A DNA stretch of 64,000 nt from Chlamydiota bacterium. GTDB lineage: Bacteria; Auribacterota; Tritonobacteria; UBA1439. Position 1 is the first letter of the stretch. Each line of letters starts with the position of its first letter. The stretch is taken from the NCBI GenBank assembly GCA_012729785.1, contig JAAYCL010000037.1:92001-156000 (forward strand), in the 5' to 3' direction. Both the position numbers and the translations under genes were made by a program. Below, one piece after another: positions 51,243-59,479 of the stretch. The notes below the pieces were generated by a model. That model worked only from the letters and a program-made list of their open reading frames with translations. It did no database searches and was not told the DNA's origin.

Positions 51243-52828
51243 CGGATCCACGAGTAGAACGGAACCTCGGGTGTCGGCCGAAACCCCGACGGAGCCGAAC
51301 CCGCCGCCTGGCAATTCAGCTTCAGCGGATAGGTCCATGCGGCGGGGGCGATGGCCTCCACGGCGGCGAGGAGATTCACCCTCGGCGTCGTGATCGCGAT
51401 CTTGTCGTCCTCCACCGGATCGCCGTTTGCCGTCAGCAGCAGCCGGACCTCTGCCGTGGAGAGGAAGTCTCCCGTGAGAGCCGCCGCGGCGCTCTGCAGG
51501 CACGCCGCGGCGCCCGCGGCGTACGGGCACGCAGCCGACGTGCCCCCGAACGAGGTGTAGTACCCCCCGGAGGCATACCCCCCCGCGCCTGAGATATCCG
51601 TCGTGGAGGCGCGGTTCGAGGGGGCACAGAGGGTCAGGAATGAGGCGGTGTTAGAGTAGGAAGTGACCAGATCGGCCGCGGTGGCATCCGCCGCGTACCA
51701 TCCCGTGTCGCAGCTGCCGGTCGAGTATTTCGTGGCGCAGGACGCCGACGAAACGCACGGGTAATACGTTCCGAACGCCGCGTCGTATACCGCCCCGACG
51801 GAGTTCACGTGCGAGATGCAGGCGGGCCAGCCCATCGAATCGCAGTAGCCTTCGTTCCCCGAGGAGGCGAAGATGCTGATGCCCGCGGCGGCCGCATTCG
51901 CCGCGGCGGCGGTCATCAACGGGCTGGCGCTGTCGCAGGCGGAGTAGTATCTCCCGCCCCCAAAACTCGTGCTGATGATCACGATCGGGTTCGCGGCGTT
52001 GTCATACTGGTGCGTGATGCACCAGTCCCAGGCGCTGATCATATCCGCCTCGTCGGCGCTCCCGGAACCGTCGGGGGATATCTTCAACGCGTACAGCCTC
52101 GCGTTCGGCGCCACCCCGCCGATGTAATCGCCCGTGGCGCCGATGGTCCCCGCCGCAATCCCGGCGCAGCAGGTTCCATGCCCCTGCGTATCCATCGGGT
52201 TCGCGTCGCCGTTCCCATAGTCATACCCGCCGATCACCTTGCTGTTCGGGAACCCGCCGTTTCCCAGCATCGGGTGCGTGTAGTCGATCCCCGTGTCGCA
52301 GATGGCGATCGAAACGCCCGTCCCGTCGTAGATGCTCCGCACCGCGGAGGCGCGCATCAGCGGGATCCCCTGGGAGAGATGCGCATCGAGAACTCGATTC
52401 CGGCCGATCGAAAGAACCTCCTCGCGCTCGATTAGTCCCCGGAGGCCCTCAACGGTCGTCTCCGCGGCGAAACCGAACAGGTAGGTGAAGGTCCGCGTAA
52501 TGGAGACCTCCTCGGGATCGAGAGAGGCGATCACCCTGTCCTGCGCCGCTTCCGCCGCCGCCCGCAGCGCCGGGCGTTCCGCTATCTCCGCGATTCCGGC
52601 GAGGCGGTTCGTTCCCGCGGGTTCGCGCAGGGTCACGAGTACGCGGGACACCGGCGCGCCGGAGAAGAAATCGTCCAGGGGGGAATTGTCCGCGGAGATC
52701 TTGGAACTTTCGGAGAGCGTGCGCAGCAGTTCCGGGGTCGCTGAGAGCGGCGCGCAAGGGTTACTACAGAATCCCGCGATGCACAGAGCCGCCGCCGCTC
52801 GAATATGCGTTTTCGATGCGCCCGGCAT
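51224..52828 (-). CDS. secreted subtilisin-like serine protease (S8)
   Basis: 534 residues with a short signal peptide (about 1-20) and an I9-like propeptide (VSRVLVTLREPAGTN to EEVLSIGRNRVLDA). The catalytic triad is complete: ICDTGIDYTHP (Asp), TQGHGTCCAG (His) and FGGTSAACPYAAG (Ser), with the oxyanion Asn in FASSGNEGYCD. Several Cys pairs (GTCCAG, SACDSAS, YPCVSSASC) suggest disulfides and an extracytoplasmic location. The C-terminal 60 residues after the domain end in FYSWIRYGWLP, with no clear anchor. Likely a secreted general or processing protease. Confidence 0.92.
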   Translation of the reverse strand: MPGASKTHIRAAAALCIAGFCSNPCAPLSATPELLRTLSESSKISADNSPLDDFFSGAPVSRVLVTLREPAGTNRLAGIAEIAERPALRAAAEAAQDRVIASLDPEEVSITRTFTYLFGFAAETTVEGLRGLIEREEVLSIGRNRVLDAHLSQGIPLMRASAVRSIYDGTGVSIAICDTGIDYTHPMLGNGGFPNSKVIGGYDYGNGDANPMDTQGHGTCCAGIAAGTIGATGDYIGGVAPNARLYALKISPDGSGSADEADMISAWDWCITHQYDNAANPIVIISTSFGGGRYYSACDSASPLMTAAAANAAAAGISIFASSGNEGYCDSMGWPACISHVNSVGAVYDAAFGTYYPCVSSASCATKYSTGSCDTGWYAADATAADLVTSYSNTASFLTLCAPSNRASTTDISGAGGYASGGYYTSFGGTSAACPYAAGAAACLQSAAAALTGDFLSTAEVRLLLTANGDPVEDDKIAITTPRVNLLAAVEAIAPAAWTYPLKLNCQAAGSAPSGFRPTPEVPFYSWIRYGWLP

Positions 52829-53107
52829 AGTACGCTCCCGTGCGTCCGCAGACCCGTTATCGATGAGATATCAGTACAATGTAGCTCGTCGCGGCGCGTT
52901 CGGCAATACGCCGAATATTTCGCTCCCACACGCGGCGGCCATCCTTTGTATCGCCCTGTTCGCACAAGAGGGTACCCTCCCGAGCCGTGCCCGCCGCGAG
53001 ACAGCGTCGTCCCGCAAAGCATGCTCCCACTCGCAGGAAGGGCGGAGATGCCGGTTTCGCCGTCGGTTCCATTGAAACCGTGGAGCACGCTGAAGCCGCT
53101 CCCGCCC
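52829..53107. other. intergenic region, no gene seen
   Basis: Part of the 370-bp divergent gap between the subtilase and a flippase-like gene. It is less GC-rich near 52855-52925. No coding frame, RNA or repeat can be supported, and no clear subtilase promoter was found. Confidence 0.4.
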
Positions 53108-53137
53108 TTGTCAACCGCCCCGTCCGGGTGCTATCAT
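53108..53137 (+). promoter_or_regulatory. promoter for the 53199 operon
   Basis: TTGTCA, 18-nt spacer, TATCAT preceded by TGC (extended -10), 61 nt before the ATG. Confidence 0.7.
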
Positions 53138-53198
53138 TCGTCTCCGATCCGGGAGCGCGGTCCGCGGCTGCGGCCGCGGCGGAGGGGGAAGCGGCTGG

Positions 53199-54239
53199 AT
53201 GAAGAAACGCACGCGGGCCGTACTGGGGATCGCCCTTGCCCTATGCTGTCTCGCCGTGGCGTTCCGCGGCGTCAACTTCGGCGCCCTCTGGGAGGCCCTC
53301 GCCCATGCCGAGTACCGGTGGCTCTTCCCGGCGATGGCGTGCGTGTCGGTCTCGATGCTCTTCAGGGTGTTCCGCTGGGGATGTCTCCTCTCGCCGACGA
53401 AGCGCATCGGCTTCATGGATCTCTTCTCGGCCATCAGCATCTGCTTCATGGCCAACAACGTCCTGCCCGCCCGAAGCGGCGAGGTCATCCGCGCCGTGCT
53501 CATCGGGAAGAAACACGGCGTGAGCATCGGCACAGTGCTCGCCACGGTGGTGCTCGAACGGGTGTCCGACGCCCTGTGCGTGATGGGGATCTTTCTCTTC
53601 CTCGTCTTCTCGATCACCTTCAGCCCCGAACTGGAGTACCTCAAACACCTCGCCCTCGTGCTCGTGGCCGGCTACCTCGGGGTCCTGGCGCTCCTGATCG
53701 CCGCCAGGGTGTACCCCGCGGCCGTCGAGGGCGGGACGCACCGTCTCCTGGTCCGGCTCTCGCCCGGACTCGCCCTGCGGGCCCGCGCCGCCGTCGCCTC
53801 GTTCGTGCGGGGGCTGAGCGTCCTCAGGGACGGCGCCCAGGTCGCCCTGGTCGTGGCGCACTCGGTCCTGGTCTGGGCGGCGATAATAGGGACCTACTAC
53901 TTCATCAACCGCGCCTTCGGGGTGCGCGGCCTCGGCCTGACCGGCTACGCCCTCCTCCTGTCGATGCTCTCCCTCGCCGTGATGGTCCCCAGCCCGGGCT
54001 ACCTGGGCTCGTTCCAGCTCGCCTACCGGAAGGCGCTCACCGTCTTCGGGCACGCGGCCAACACCGCGCTCGCCGGCGGCTGGATCGCGTGGGGCTCGCA
54101 GTATATCTTCATCAACCTCGTCGGGGTCATCTGTCTCTGGCGCGAGGGGGTGAGCTTCCGCGCGCTGGAGCGCGAGGAGGAGGCGGTCGAGGAGGAGATC
54201 GGGCACGATGCGGATACGTCCACGGAAAGGAGCGTGTGA
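53199..54239 (+). CDS. lysylphosphatidylglycerol synthase TM-region / YbhN-like integral membrane protein
   Basis: 346 residues, about eight hydrophobic segments. Family landmarks are FRVFRWGCLLSPTKR, NNVLPARSGEVIRAVLIG (the conserved proline, arginine and glutamate region), TVVLERVSDALCV and, near the C-terminus, VPSPGYLGSFQLAYRKAL. The tail is acidic (REEEAVEEEIGHD). It is the second flippase-like protein in the window but not a close copy of the one at 46885. It is six bases upstream of the purine nucleoside phosphorylase gene, so the two are co-expressed without an obvious functional link. Confidence 0.87.
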   Translation: MKKRTRAVLGIALALCCLAVAFRGVNFGALWEALAHAEYRWLFPAMACVSVSMLFRVFRWGCLLSPTKRIGFMDLFSAISICFMANNVLPARSGEVIRAVLIGKKHGVSIGTVLATVVLERVSDALCVMGIFLFLVFSITFSPELEYLKHLALVLVAGYLGVLALLIAARVYPAAVEGGTHRLLVRLSPGLALRARAAVASFVRGLSVLRDGAQVALVVAHSVLVWAAIIGTYYFINRAFGVRGLGLTGYALLLSMLSLAVMVPSPGYLGSFQLAYRKALTVFGHAANTALAGGWIAWGSQYIFINLVGVICLWREGVSFRALEREEEAVEEEIGHDADTSTERSV

Positions 54240-54245
54240 TTCTCG

Positions 54246-55073
54246 ATGAAAAAGATGCTGCGTAACCTTCGGCAGTCGGTTGACTACATCCACGCCGTCA
54301 CGGACATCCAGCCCCAGATCGCCCTGGTGCTGGGGTCGGGCCTTGGTGCCATCGTGCGCGACATCAAGAACCCAGTGAAGATATCCTACGAGAACATCCC
54401 GCATTTCCCCATGGCCTCGGTCGAGGGGCACGCGGGCGAACTCGTGCTCGGCACCCTCTGCGGCAGGCGCGTGGTCACGATGTCGGGCCGGTTCCACTAC
54501 TACGAGGGGCACTCGCTCGCCGACATCACCTACCCGGTGCGCGTGATGAAGTTCCTCGGGGCTCCGGTCCTCCTCGTCACGAACGCCGCGGGGGCCATCA
54601 ACCGCGGGTTCAAGGTGGGCGACTTCATGCTCATCACGGACCATATCAACAACTTCAAGCAGGACCCGCTCCGCGGCGAGCACTCCGACGAGCTCGGCCC
54701 GCGCTTCGTGGACATGACCTACACCTACGACCGGGATCTGCTCGCCCTCGCCGAACGGATCGGAAAACGCGAGAGGATACGGCTCCAGAAGGGCGTCTAC
54801 CTCGCCTCCACCGGCCCGTCGTACGAGACGCCCGCGGAGATCAGGGGCTACGCCCTCATCGGCGCGGACGCGGCGGGCATGTCCACGATCCCCGAGGTCA
54901 TCGTCGCCCGCCAGATGCAGATGCGCGTGCTCGGCATCTCCTGCCTGACGAACATGGCCGCCGGCGTGCTCGAGCGGCCCCTGAGCCACGCGGAGGTCAT
55001 CGAGACGACCCGCCGAGTGAAGGGCGACTTCATCCGCTTCATCAAGGCGATCGTGAAGGAGATCCGGGTGTAG
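54246..55073 (+). CDS. punA: purine nucleoside phosphorylase, trimeric class I type
   Basis: 275 residues, standard size. Motifs in order: ALVLGSGLGAIV (phosphate-binding Ser), SVEGHAGELVLGTLCG, MSGRFHYYEGHS, VTNAAGAINRGF, STGPSYETPAEIR (base-binding Glu region), GMSTIPEVIVAR and SCLTNMAAGV. It cleaves purine nucleosides with phosphate for salvage in the cytoplasm. The last 32 bp are overlapped by the 3' end of the convergent O-antigen ligase-like gene. Confidence 0.94.
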   Translation: MKKMLRNLRQSVDYIHAVTDIQPQIALVLGSGLGAIVRDIKNPVKISYENIPHFPMASVEGHAGELVLGTLCGRRVVTMSGRFHYYEGHSLADITYPVRVMKFLGAPVLLVTNAAGAINRGFKVGDFMLITDHINNFKQDPLRGEHSDELGPRFVDMTYTYDRDLLALAERIGKRERIRLQKGVYLASTGPSYETPAEIRGYALIGADAAGMSTIPEVIVARQMQMRVLGISCLTNMAAGVLERPLSHAEVIETTRRVKGDFIRFIKAIVKEIRV

Positions 55074-57306
55074 GGGGGCGCGACGCCCCCGCGGAGAAGA
55101 ACGGCCAGCGCGCCGCGGCGTGGCGCCGCTCCTCCAGCTTCCCCCGCACCGTCTCGGCGTTCCTCGATGCGATCACGTTTCCCGGATCCGTCTTGAGCGC
55201 CTCCTCCCACTCGCGAAGCGCCCCCTCGAGGTCCCCCTGCATATAGCGGAGGGCGCCGAGGTTGTTGCGCGCCTTGACGGAGCGCGGGTCCAGCTCGAGG
55301 GTCCGCAGGAACTTGCGGCGCGCCTCCTCGAGACGCCCGGCCTTGAGCAGGGCGACCCCGTAGACGGCGTAGGCGTCCGGCGTCTTCCAGAGCGGGTCAG
55401 GATTCAAAACCGCCACCGCCTCGTCGTAGCGCCCGGCGTCGATCAGAATGGCGGCGAGGTTCGAGTACGCCGGGAGATCCCACGGGCGCACCCGCAGCGT
55501 CTCCTTGAACGCCTCCGCCGCCTCGAGGGGCTTCCCCTGCCGAAGCAGCGCGAGGCCGATGAGGTTGTTGGCCTCGTGCGCGGCGATCCCCATCCCCCGC
55601 CACCGCCGGTACTGGGCGATCGCGTCGTCGATCCTGCCCATCCGCTCGCAGGCGATCCCGAGATTCTTGTAGAGGTAGATGTCCTGGAAGTTCCTTGTGC
55701 TCTTTTCGAGGAACGCCGCCCCCTCGGCGTTGCGGCCCAGGTGCACGAGCGTCGAGCCGTAGTAGAACTTGACCTGTCCCGACGACGGGTCGGCGTCGAG
55801 CGCCCTGCGGAACCAGACGAGCGCCTCCGGCATCCGCTGCATATAGTTGAGCGTCGTGGCCATCTTGAACCGGTAGTCGAAGATCAGGGAACGGACCGCC
55901 TGGATCGCCGACAGCGCGGAGAAGACGGCCAGATACGCCGCCAGGGTCCAGGCCAACGCCGGCGCCGGCCCCTCCCCCGGCCGCGAGTCGAGCGCGGGGG
56001 GCGGCGGGGGCCATGCGAGCAGGCCGGCGGCGATTGCCCAGAAGGCGACGCGCGTCGGCACGACGTGGAACGGGATCGACGAGAAGGCGTCCACGAGGAC
56101 CGCCGCGAGGCCGGCCGCGGCGGAGGCGATGAAGAAACCGTCGTGGAACCCCGCCGCCCGCGCGCGCCGCAGGATGCCGCGGAAGACGGCGGCGAGCGCC
56201 CACAGGAACAGGAGTAGTCCGGGGATGCCCGCGTCGACCGCCGCCTGCAGGAACTCGTTGTGCGCCTCGTTCATCTTCTCCTTGAGAAACCAGTAGGAGA
56301 GCGGGTCGCGGTCCGCCAGCAGATCCGCGAGCGTGGGGAGGAAGAGGATCTTGAACGTCCCGGGGCCGCTGCCGAGCAGCGGCCGCGCGGCGATCATCCG
56401 CCCGGCGACCTTCCAGCCGAGCATCCGGTAGTACATCGACCCCGTGGAGTCGCTGAACGACCCGGTGACGCGCGCGGCGAGCTCCGTTTTGATCCGCGGC
56501 TGGAGAAGGCAGACGGCGGCGAGCGTCACGGCGAGCAGGAGGAGGGCGGCCGCGGCCGGGCCGAGGACGCCGCGCCCCCCCCGTTTGAGCGCCCACGCGA
56601 CCGGCAGGGCTAGGCCCGCCGCCGCCGCGACCCAGGAGCCGCGCGCGCCGGTGAGGACGAGGCAGACGAGCGCGACGATGAGCCCCGCGAGCGACGCCAG
56701 GCGCGCCGCGGGCCGCCGCAGGCCGAGGCCGCCGAGCAGCGCCGGGCAGCAGAGGACGAGGTAGCTCGCCAGGTGGTTGGGGTTGCCGAAGGTGCCGAGG
56801 ATATCCCAGCGCCACGACGAGACGTCCGTGGAGGGAAGGGCTTCCTTCACCCTGGATTCGTAGAGGAGCTTCACGTCGAAACGTTCCGCGATGCCGTAGG
56901 CGGACTCCGCGACCCCCAGTGCGACCACGACCGCGACGAGGGCGATCGCCTGGCCGCGCGTCTCGACGTTGCGCGTCACGAGGAAGTAGAGCCCGACGAG
57001 GGAGGCGGCGTAGGCGAGCTCGCGCATCCCCTGGGCGCGGTCCACGGAGAAGACGGCGGCGAGGGCGAACCAGGCGAGCCAGCCCAACAGCGGAAAATCG
57101 GCCGGGGCGGAGCGCGCAACGAGCCGCCGCGGTTGCAGCACCGCCTGCGCCCCGAAGAGGAGGAGCAAAACCGCCACCGCCGCCTGGAAGAACGCCTGTT
57201 TCGGGACGCCAAACGAGTTGTGGAACCGCCCCGAGTAGATGAGCGGAACCGCCGCGAGGACGACGAGTACCCCCGCGCGGATCAGCATCCCGATGCGACG
57301 AGCCAT
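55042..57306 (-). CDS. O-antigen ligase-like membrane protein fused to TPR repeats
   Basis: 754 residues. The N-terminal 430 residues contain about 10-12 membrane helices with the Wzy_C/WaaL landmarks ILGTFGNPNHLASYL, VLTGARGSW and NEAHNEFLQAAVDAGIPG. After another membrane pair, about 250 residues of TPR helices follow (WFRRALDADPSSGQ, KNLGIACERMGRIDDAIAQY, YSNLAAILIDAGRYDEAV, NNLGALRYMQGDLEGALREW). Such fusions occur in bacterial glycan ligases, including protein O-glycosylation enzymes. It could transfer a finished glycan from lipid to lipid A, polysaccharide or protein. The C-terminal tail (about 25 residues) is read from the antisense of punA. Confidence 0.85.
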   Translation of the reverse strand: MARRIGMLIRAGVLVVLAAVPLIYSGRFHNSFGVPKQAFFQAAVAVLLLLFGAQAVLQPRRLVARSAPADFPLLGWLAWFALAAVFSVDRAQGMRELAYAASLVGLYFLVTRNVETRGQAIALVAVVVALGVAESAYGIAERFDVKLLYESRVKEALPSTDVSSWRWDILGTFGNPNHLASYLVLCCPALLGGLGLRRPAARLASLAGLIVALVCLVLTGARGSWVAAAAGLALPVAWALKRGGRGVLGPAAAALLLLAVTLAAVCLLQPRIKTELAARVTGSFSDSTGSMYYRMLGWKVAGRMIAARPLLGSGPGTFKILFLPTLADLLADRDPLSYWFLKEKMNEAHNEFLQAAVDAGIPGLLLFLWALAAVFRGILRRARAAGFHDGFFIASAAAGLAAVLVDAFSSIPFHVVPTRVAFWAIAAGLLAWPPPPPALDSRPGEGPAPALAWTLAAYLAVFSALSAIQAVRSLIFDYRFKMATTLNYMQRMPEALVWFRRALDADPSSGQVKFYYGSTLVHLGRNAEGAAFLEKSTRNFQDIYLYKNLGIACERMGRIDDAIAQYRRWRGMGIAAHEANNLIGLALLRQGKPLEAAEAFKETLRVRPWDLPAYSNLAAILIDAGRYDEAVAVLNPDPLWKTPDAYAVYGVALLKAGRLEEARRKFLRTLELDPRSVKARNNLGALRYMQGDLEGALREWEEALKTDPGNVIASRNAETVRGKLEERRHAAARWPFFSAGASRPPTPGSPSRSP

Positions 57307-57319
57307 TCGAGCCCCTCCC

Positions 57320-57496
57320 TCATCCGCCGAGGTCGCCGCGGTCGTTCAGGTCGTGTTTGATCTCCTCGACGGCGTTGCGGATCTCCCGGACAACGCGCGA
57401 GAGGAACCGGGCCGCCTCGGGCAGGCGCCGGGGCCCGAGGACGAGGAGGGCGACGAGGAGGATGACCGCGAGCTCGGGACCGCCGATGTCGAACAT
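57320..57496 (-). CDS. tatA: TatA/TatB-like twin-arginine translocase subunit
   Basis: 58 residues from ATG 57496 (GGAGGG upstream): an N-terminal helix (LAVILLVALLVLG) with the hinge GPRRLPEAARF, then an amphipathic helix (SRVVREIRNAVEEIKHDL), the exact TatA/E layout. FDIGGPEL at the start resembles TatB or TatA of many species. It is shorter than most TatA proteins. No tatC is nearby. It is followed 13 bp later by the O-antigen ligase-like gene and probably shares its transcript. Confidence 0.87.
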   Translation of the reverse strand: MFDIGGPELAVILLVALLVLGPRRLPEAARFLSRVVREIRNAVEEIKHDLNDRGDLGG

Positions 57497-57723
57497 GGCG
57501 CACCCTCCATCCCCGCGAGCAGGCGGCGCGCGAGGTCGAAGCCGCCGCCCAGGGTCACAACGGGATCGCACGCGGCTGCGGCGCGGCGGGAGCGCCCGTC
57601 TCGGATATCCGCTGCGACTGCGGGGCCCTCTGTGATACCATGACGCACATGACGCGGCGCCTGTGCGATGAAGATCATTCCGCCCGCACGCCTACGCTTC
57701 GCCGCCTCGCTGCCCACCGCCGA

Positions 57724-57752
57724 AGTGTAGCACGCCGTGCGGGGGGAGCCAA
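57724..57752 (-). promoter_or_regulatory. candidate promoter for tatA and the ligase gene
   Basis: Minus strand: TTGGCT, 17-nt spacer, TACACT preceded by TGC (extended -10). The leader to tatA would be about 220 nt, so a nearer promoter cannot be excluded. Confidence 0.45.
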
Positions 57753-57770
57753 CAGGCAACTCGGCGGGGG

Positions 57771-58817
57771 GTGGCGGTGAAACGGCGCGCGGCGGCGCTC
57801 GCGGCCGCGGCCGCGGCGGCGGTCTGCGTTGCGGCGCTCTTCCTGCCCCGGGAGTGGCGCTACGGCGCCGCCGCGATGGGGACGCGGGCGGAGCTCACGA
57901 TCGTCGGGAGCGTATTCGAGAGGATCTCGGGGCGCACGGGGCGCGCCGCGGCGAAGGCGCTCGAGGAGATCGCGGCGATCGAGCGCCTGATGAGCATCTA
58001 CCGCGCGGGGAGCGACATCGCGCGCCTCAACGCCGACGGCGCGGAGGGGGAGGTCGAGGTCGACCCTCGCACCTTCGAGGTGCTCGGGCGCGCCGCGGAG
58101 ATCTCGCGCCTCACCGGCGGCGCCTTCGACGTCTGCGTCCTTCCCGCGGAGGAGGCCTGGGGGTTCAAGACCGGAGGGACGCGCGCGGTCCCCGACGCGC
58201 CGGTCCGCGTATCGGGCCGCGTCGCCCTGCGAGAGGAGTCGGGCGGGTTTTTCGCCCGCGCCGAGCCGCGGGGGACGCGCGTGGACCTCGGCGGCATCGC
58301 CGCCGGCTACGCGGCCGACCGCGCGGCGTCCGTCCTCAGGGCTGCGGGGGTGCGGGGAGCGCTGGTGGACATCGGCGGCGACGTGTACTGCCTCGGGATG
58401 AGCGCGGGCGGCACGCCGTGGCGCGTGGGCATCCGCCACCCGCGTTCTCAGGGGGTTCTTGTCGCCCTCGACCTCTCCGACCGGGCGGTCGCCACCTCGG
58501 GCGACTACGAGGATTGCTTCATCCAGGACGGGAAGCGCTACAGCCACATCTTCGACCCGCGCACCGGCAGTCCCGCGGAGCGGGGGGTGGCGAGCGCGAC
58601 GATCGTCGCCGACTCGTGCGTCGTCGCCGACGCCCTCGGCACGGCGCTGGTGGTGATGGGGGCGCCCGAGGCGCTCCGGCTCGTGGAGCGTCTTCCGCGC
58701 ACGGAGTGCATCCTCGTGACCGAGGAGGGAGGAACAGTCCGCGTCCACGCCTCGCCGGGGATACGAAACGCCCTTCCCCTCCTCGCGGGGGAGGGGACTC
58801 AGCCCGCATCCCGTTGA
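57771..58817 (+). CDS. apbE: FAD:protein FMN transferase ApbE
   Basis: 348 residues with a GTG start; the first 27 residues are a signal peptide or membrane anchor. Family landmarks are GTRAELTIVG (start of the domain), LMSIYRAGSDIARLNA, VDLGGIAAGYAADRA, VDIGGDVYCLG and YSHIFDPRTGSPAE, which carries the Mg-binding and FMN-contact residues. It attaches FMN to Thr of secreted or membrane subunits such as RnfG/NqrC. No flavinylated partner is seen nearby. It runs plus-strand, divergent from tatA. Confidence 0.93.
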   Translation: MAVKRRAAALAAAAAAAVCVAALFLPREWRYGAAAMGTRAELTIVGSVFERISGRTGRAAAKALEEIAAIERLMSIYRAGSDIARLNADGAEGEVEVDPRTFEVLGRAAEISRLTGGAFDVCVLPAEEAWGFKTGGTRAVPDAPVRVSGRVALREESGGFFARAEPRGTRVDLGGIAAGYAADRAASVLRAAGVRGALVDIGGDVYCLGMSAGGTPWRVGIRHPRSQGVLVALDLSDRAVATSGDYEDCFIQDGKRYSHIFDPRTGSPAERGVASATIVADSCVVADALGTALVVMGAPEALRLVERLPRTECILVTEEGGTVRVHASPGIRNALPLLAGEGTQPASR

Positions 58818-59008
58818 GACAGGCACCCGTTCCGCCGCGAAGGCGCCGGGGGAGACAGGAGGATCCGCCCCGGACCGTCGCGCCCGCCTGCCGGGCGTCG
58901 GACAGAAGTGAACGCGGAGAACGCGGAGAGCTCGGGCAGGAGCGACGGGGCGCAGATGAACGCGGAGCGCGGTATGCGCGGCCTGAACAAGACGCATGGG
59001 GTGACCGG

Positions 59009-59479
59009 ATGCCCGACCTCCTGACGCACCTCTGTTCCGCGCAGCTCGTCCGCCGCGGTCTCTTCGACCGGCTCTTCCCCCTCTTCGCGCTCGGGGCCGT
59101 CCTCCCCGACCTCCTCTCCCGCCCGGCGCACATCCTCTTCCCCGCCGCCTACCCGTTCGTCAAGCCGCTCCACTCCCCGGTTCTGGTCGTCCCCTGCTGC
59201 GCGTTGTGCGCGCTCCTGTTCGTGCGTTCGGTGCGGAGGGAGGCCTTCGCCTGCCTCCTCGCGGGCGCGCTGCTCCATCTCGCCCTCGACGCCTGCCAGA
59301 AGCAGTTGGGCCCAGAGTATTTCTGGCTCTTCCCGTTCTCGTGGCGGGGGGGATGGATCGGGCTTTTCTGGCCCGAGCAGGCGATCTTCGCCCTGCCGGC
59401 GACGGTCGCGGTGACATTGCTGGTCTCGGCGCTGCGGAGAAAACGGCGGGGCGTCGCGGCGGCCCCTACAGGGTCTTGA
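59009..59479 (+). CDS. YdjM-like membrane-bound putative metal-dependent hydrolase
   Basis: 156 residues, four hydrophobic segments. The pattern MPDLLTHLC, ALGAVLPDLLSRP and LLHLALDACQKQ gives the His and Asp positions typical of the YdjM/DUF457 family (predicted metal site at the membrane). A late turn has PFSWRGGWIGLFW. The ATG at 59009 is the first start that gives the family N-terminus. The 190 bp between apbE and this gene show nothing else. It converges on hemL and overlaps it by 14 bp. Confidence 0.8.
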   Translation: MPDLLTHLCSAQLVRRGLFDRLFPLFALGAVLPDLLSRPAHILFPAAYPFVKPLHSPVLVVPCCALCALLFVRSVRREAFACLLAGALLHLALDACQKQLGPEYFWLFPFSWRGGWIGLFWPEQAIFALPATVAVTLLVSALRRKRRGVAAAPTGS

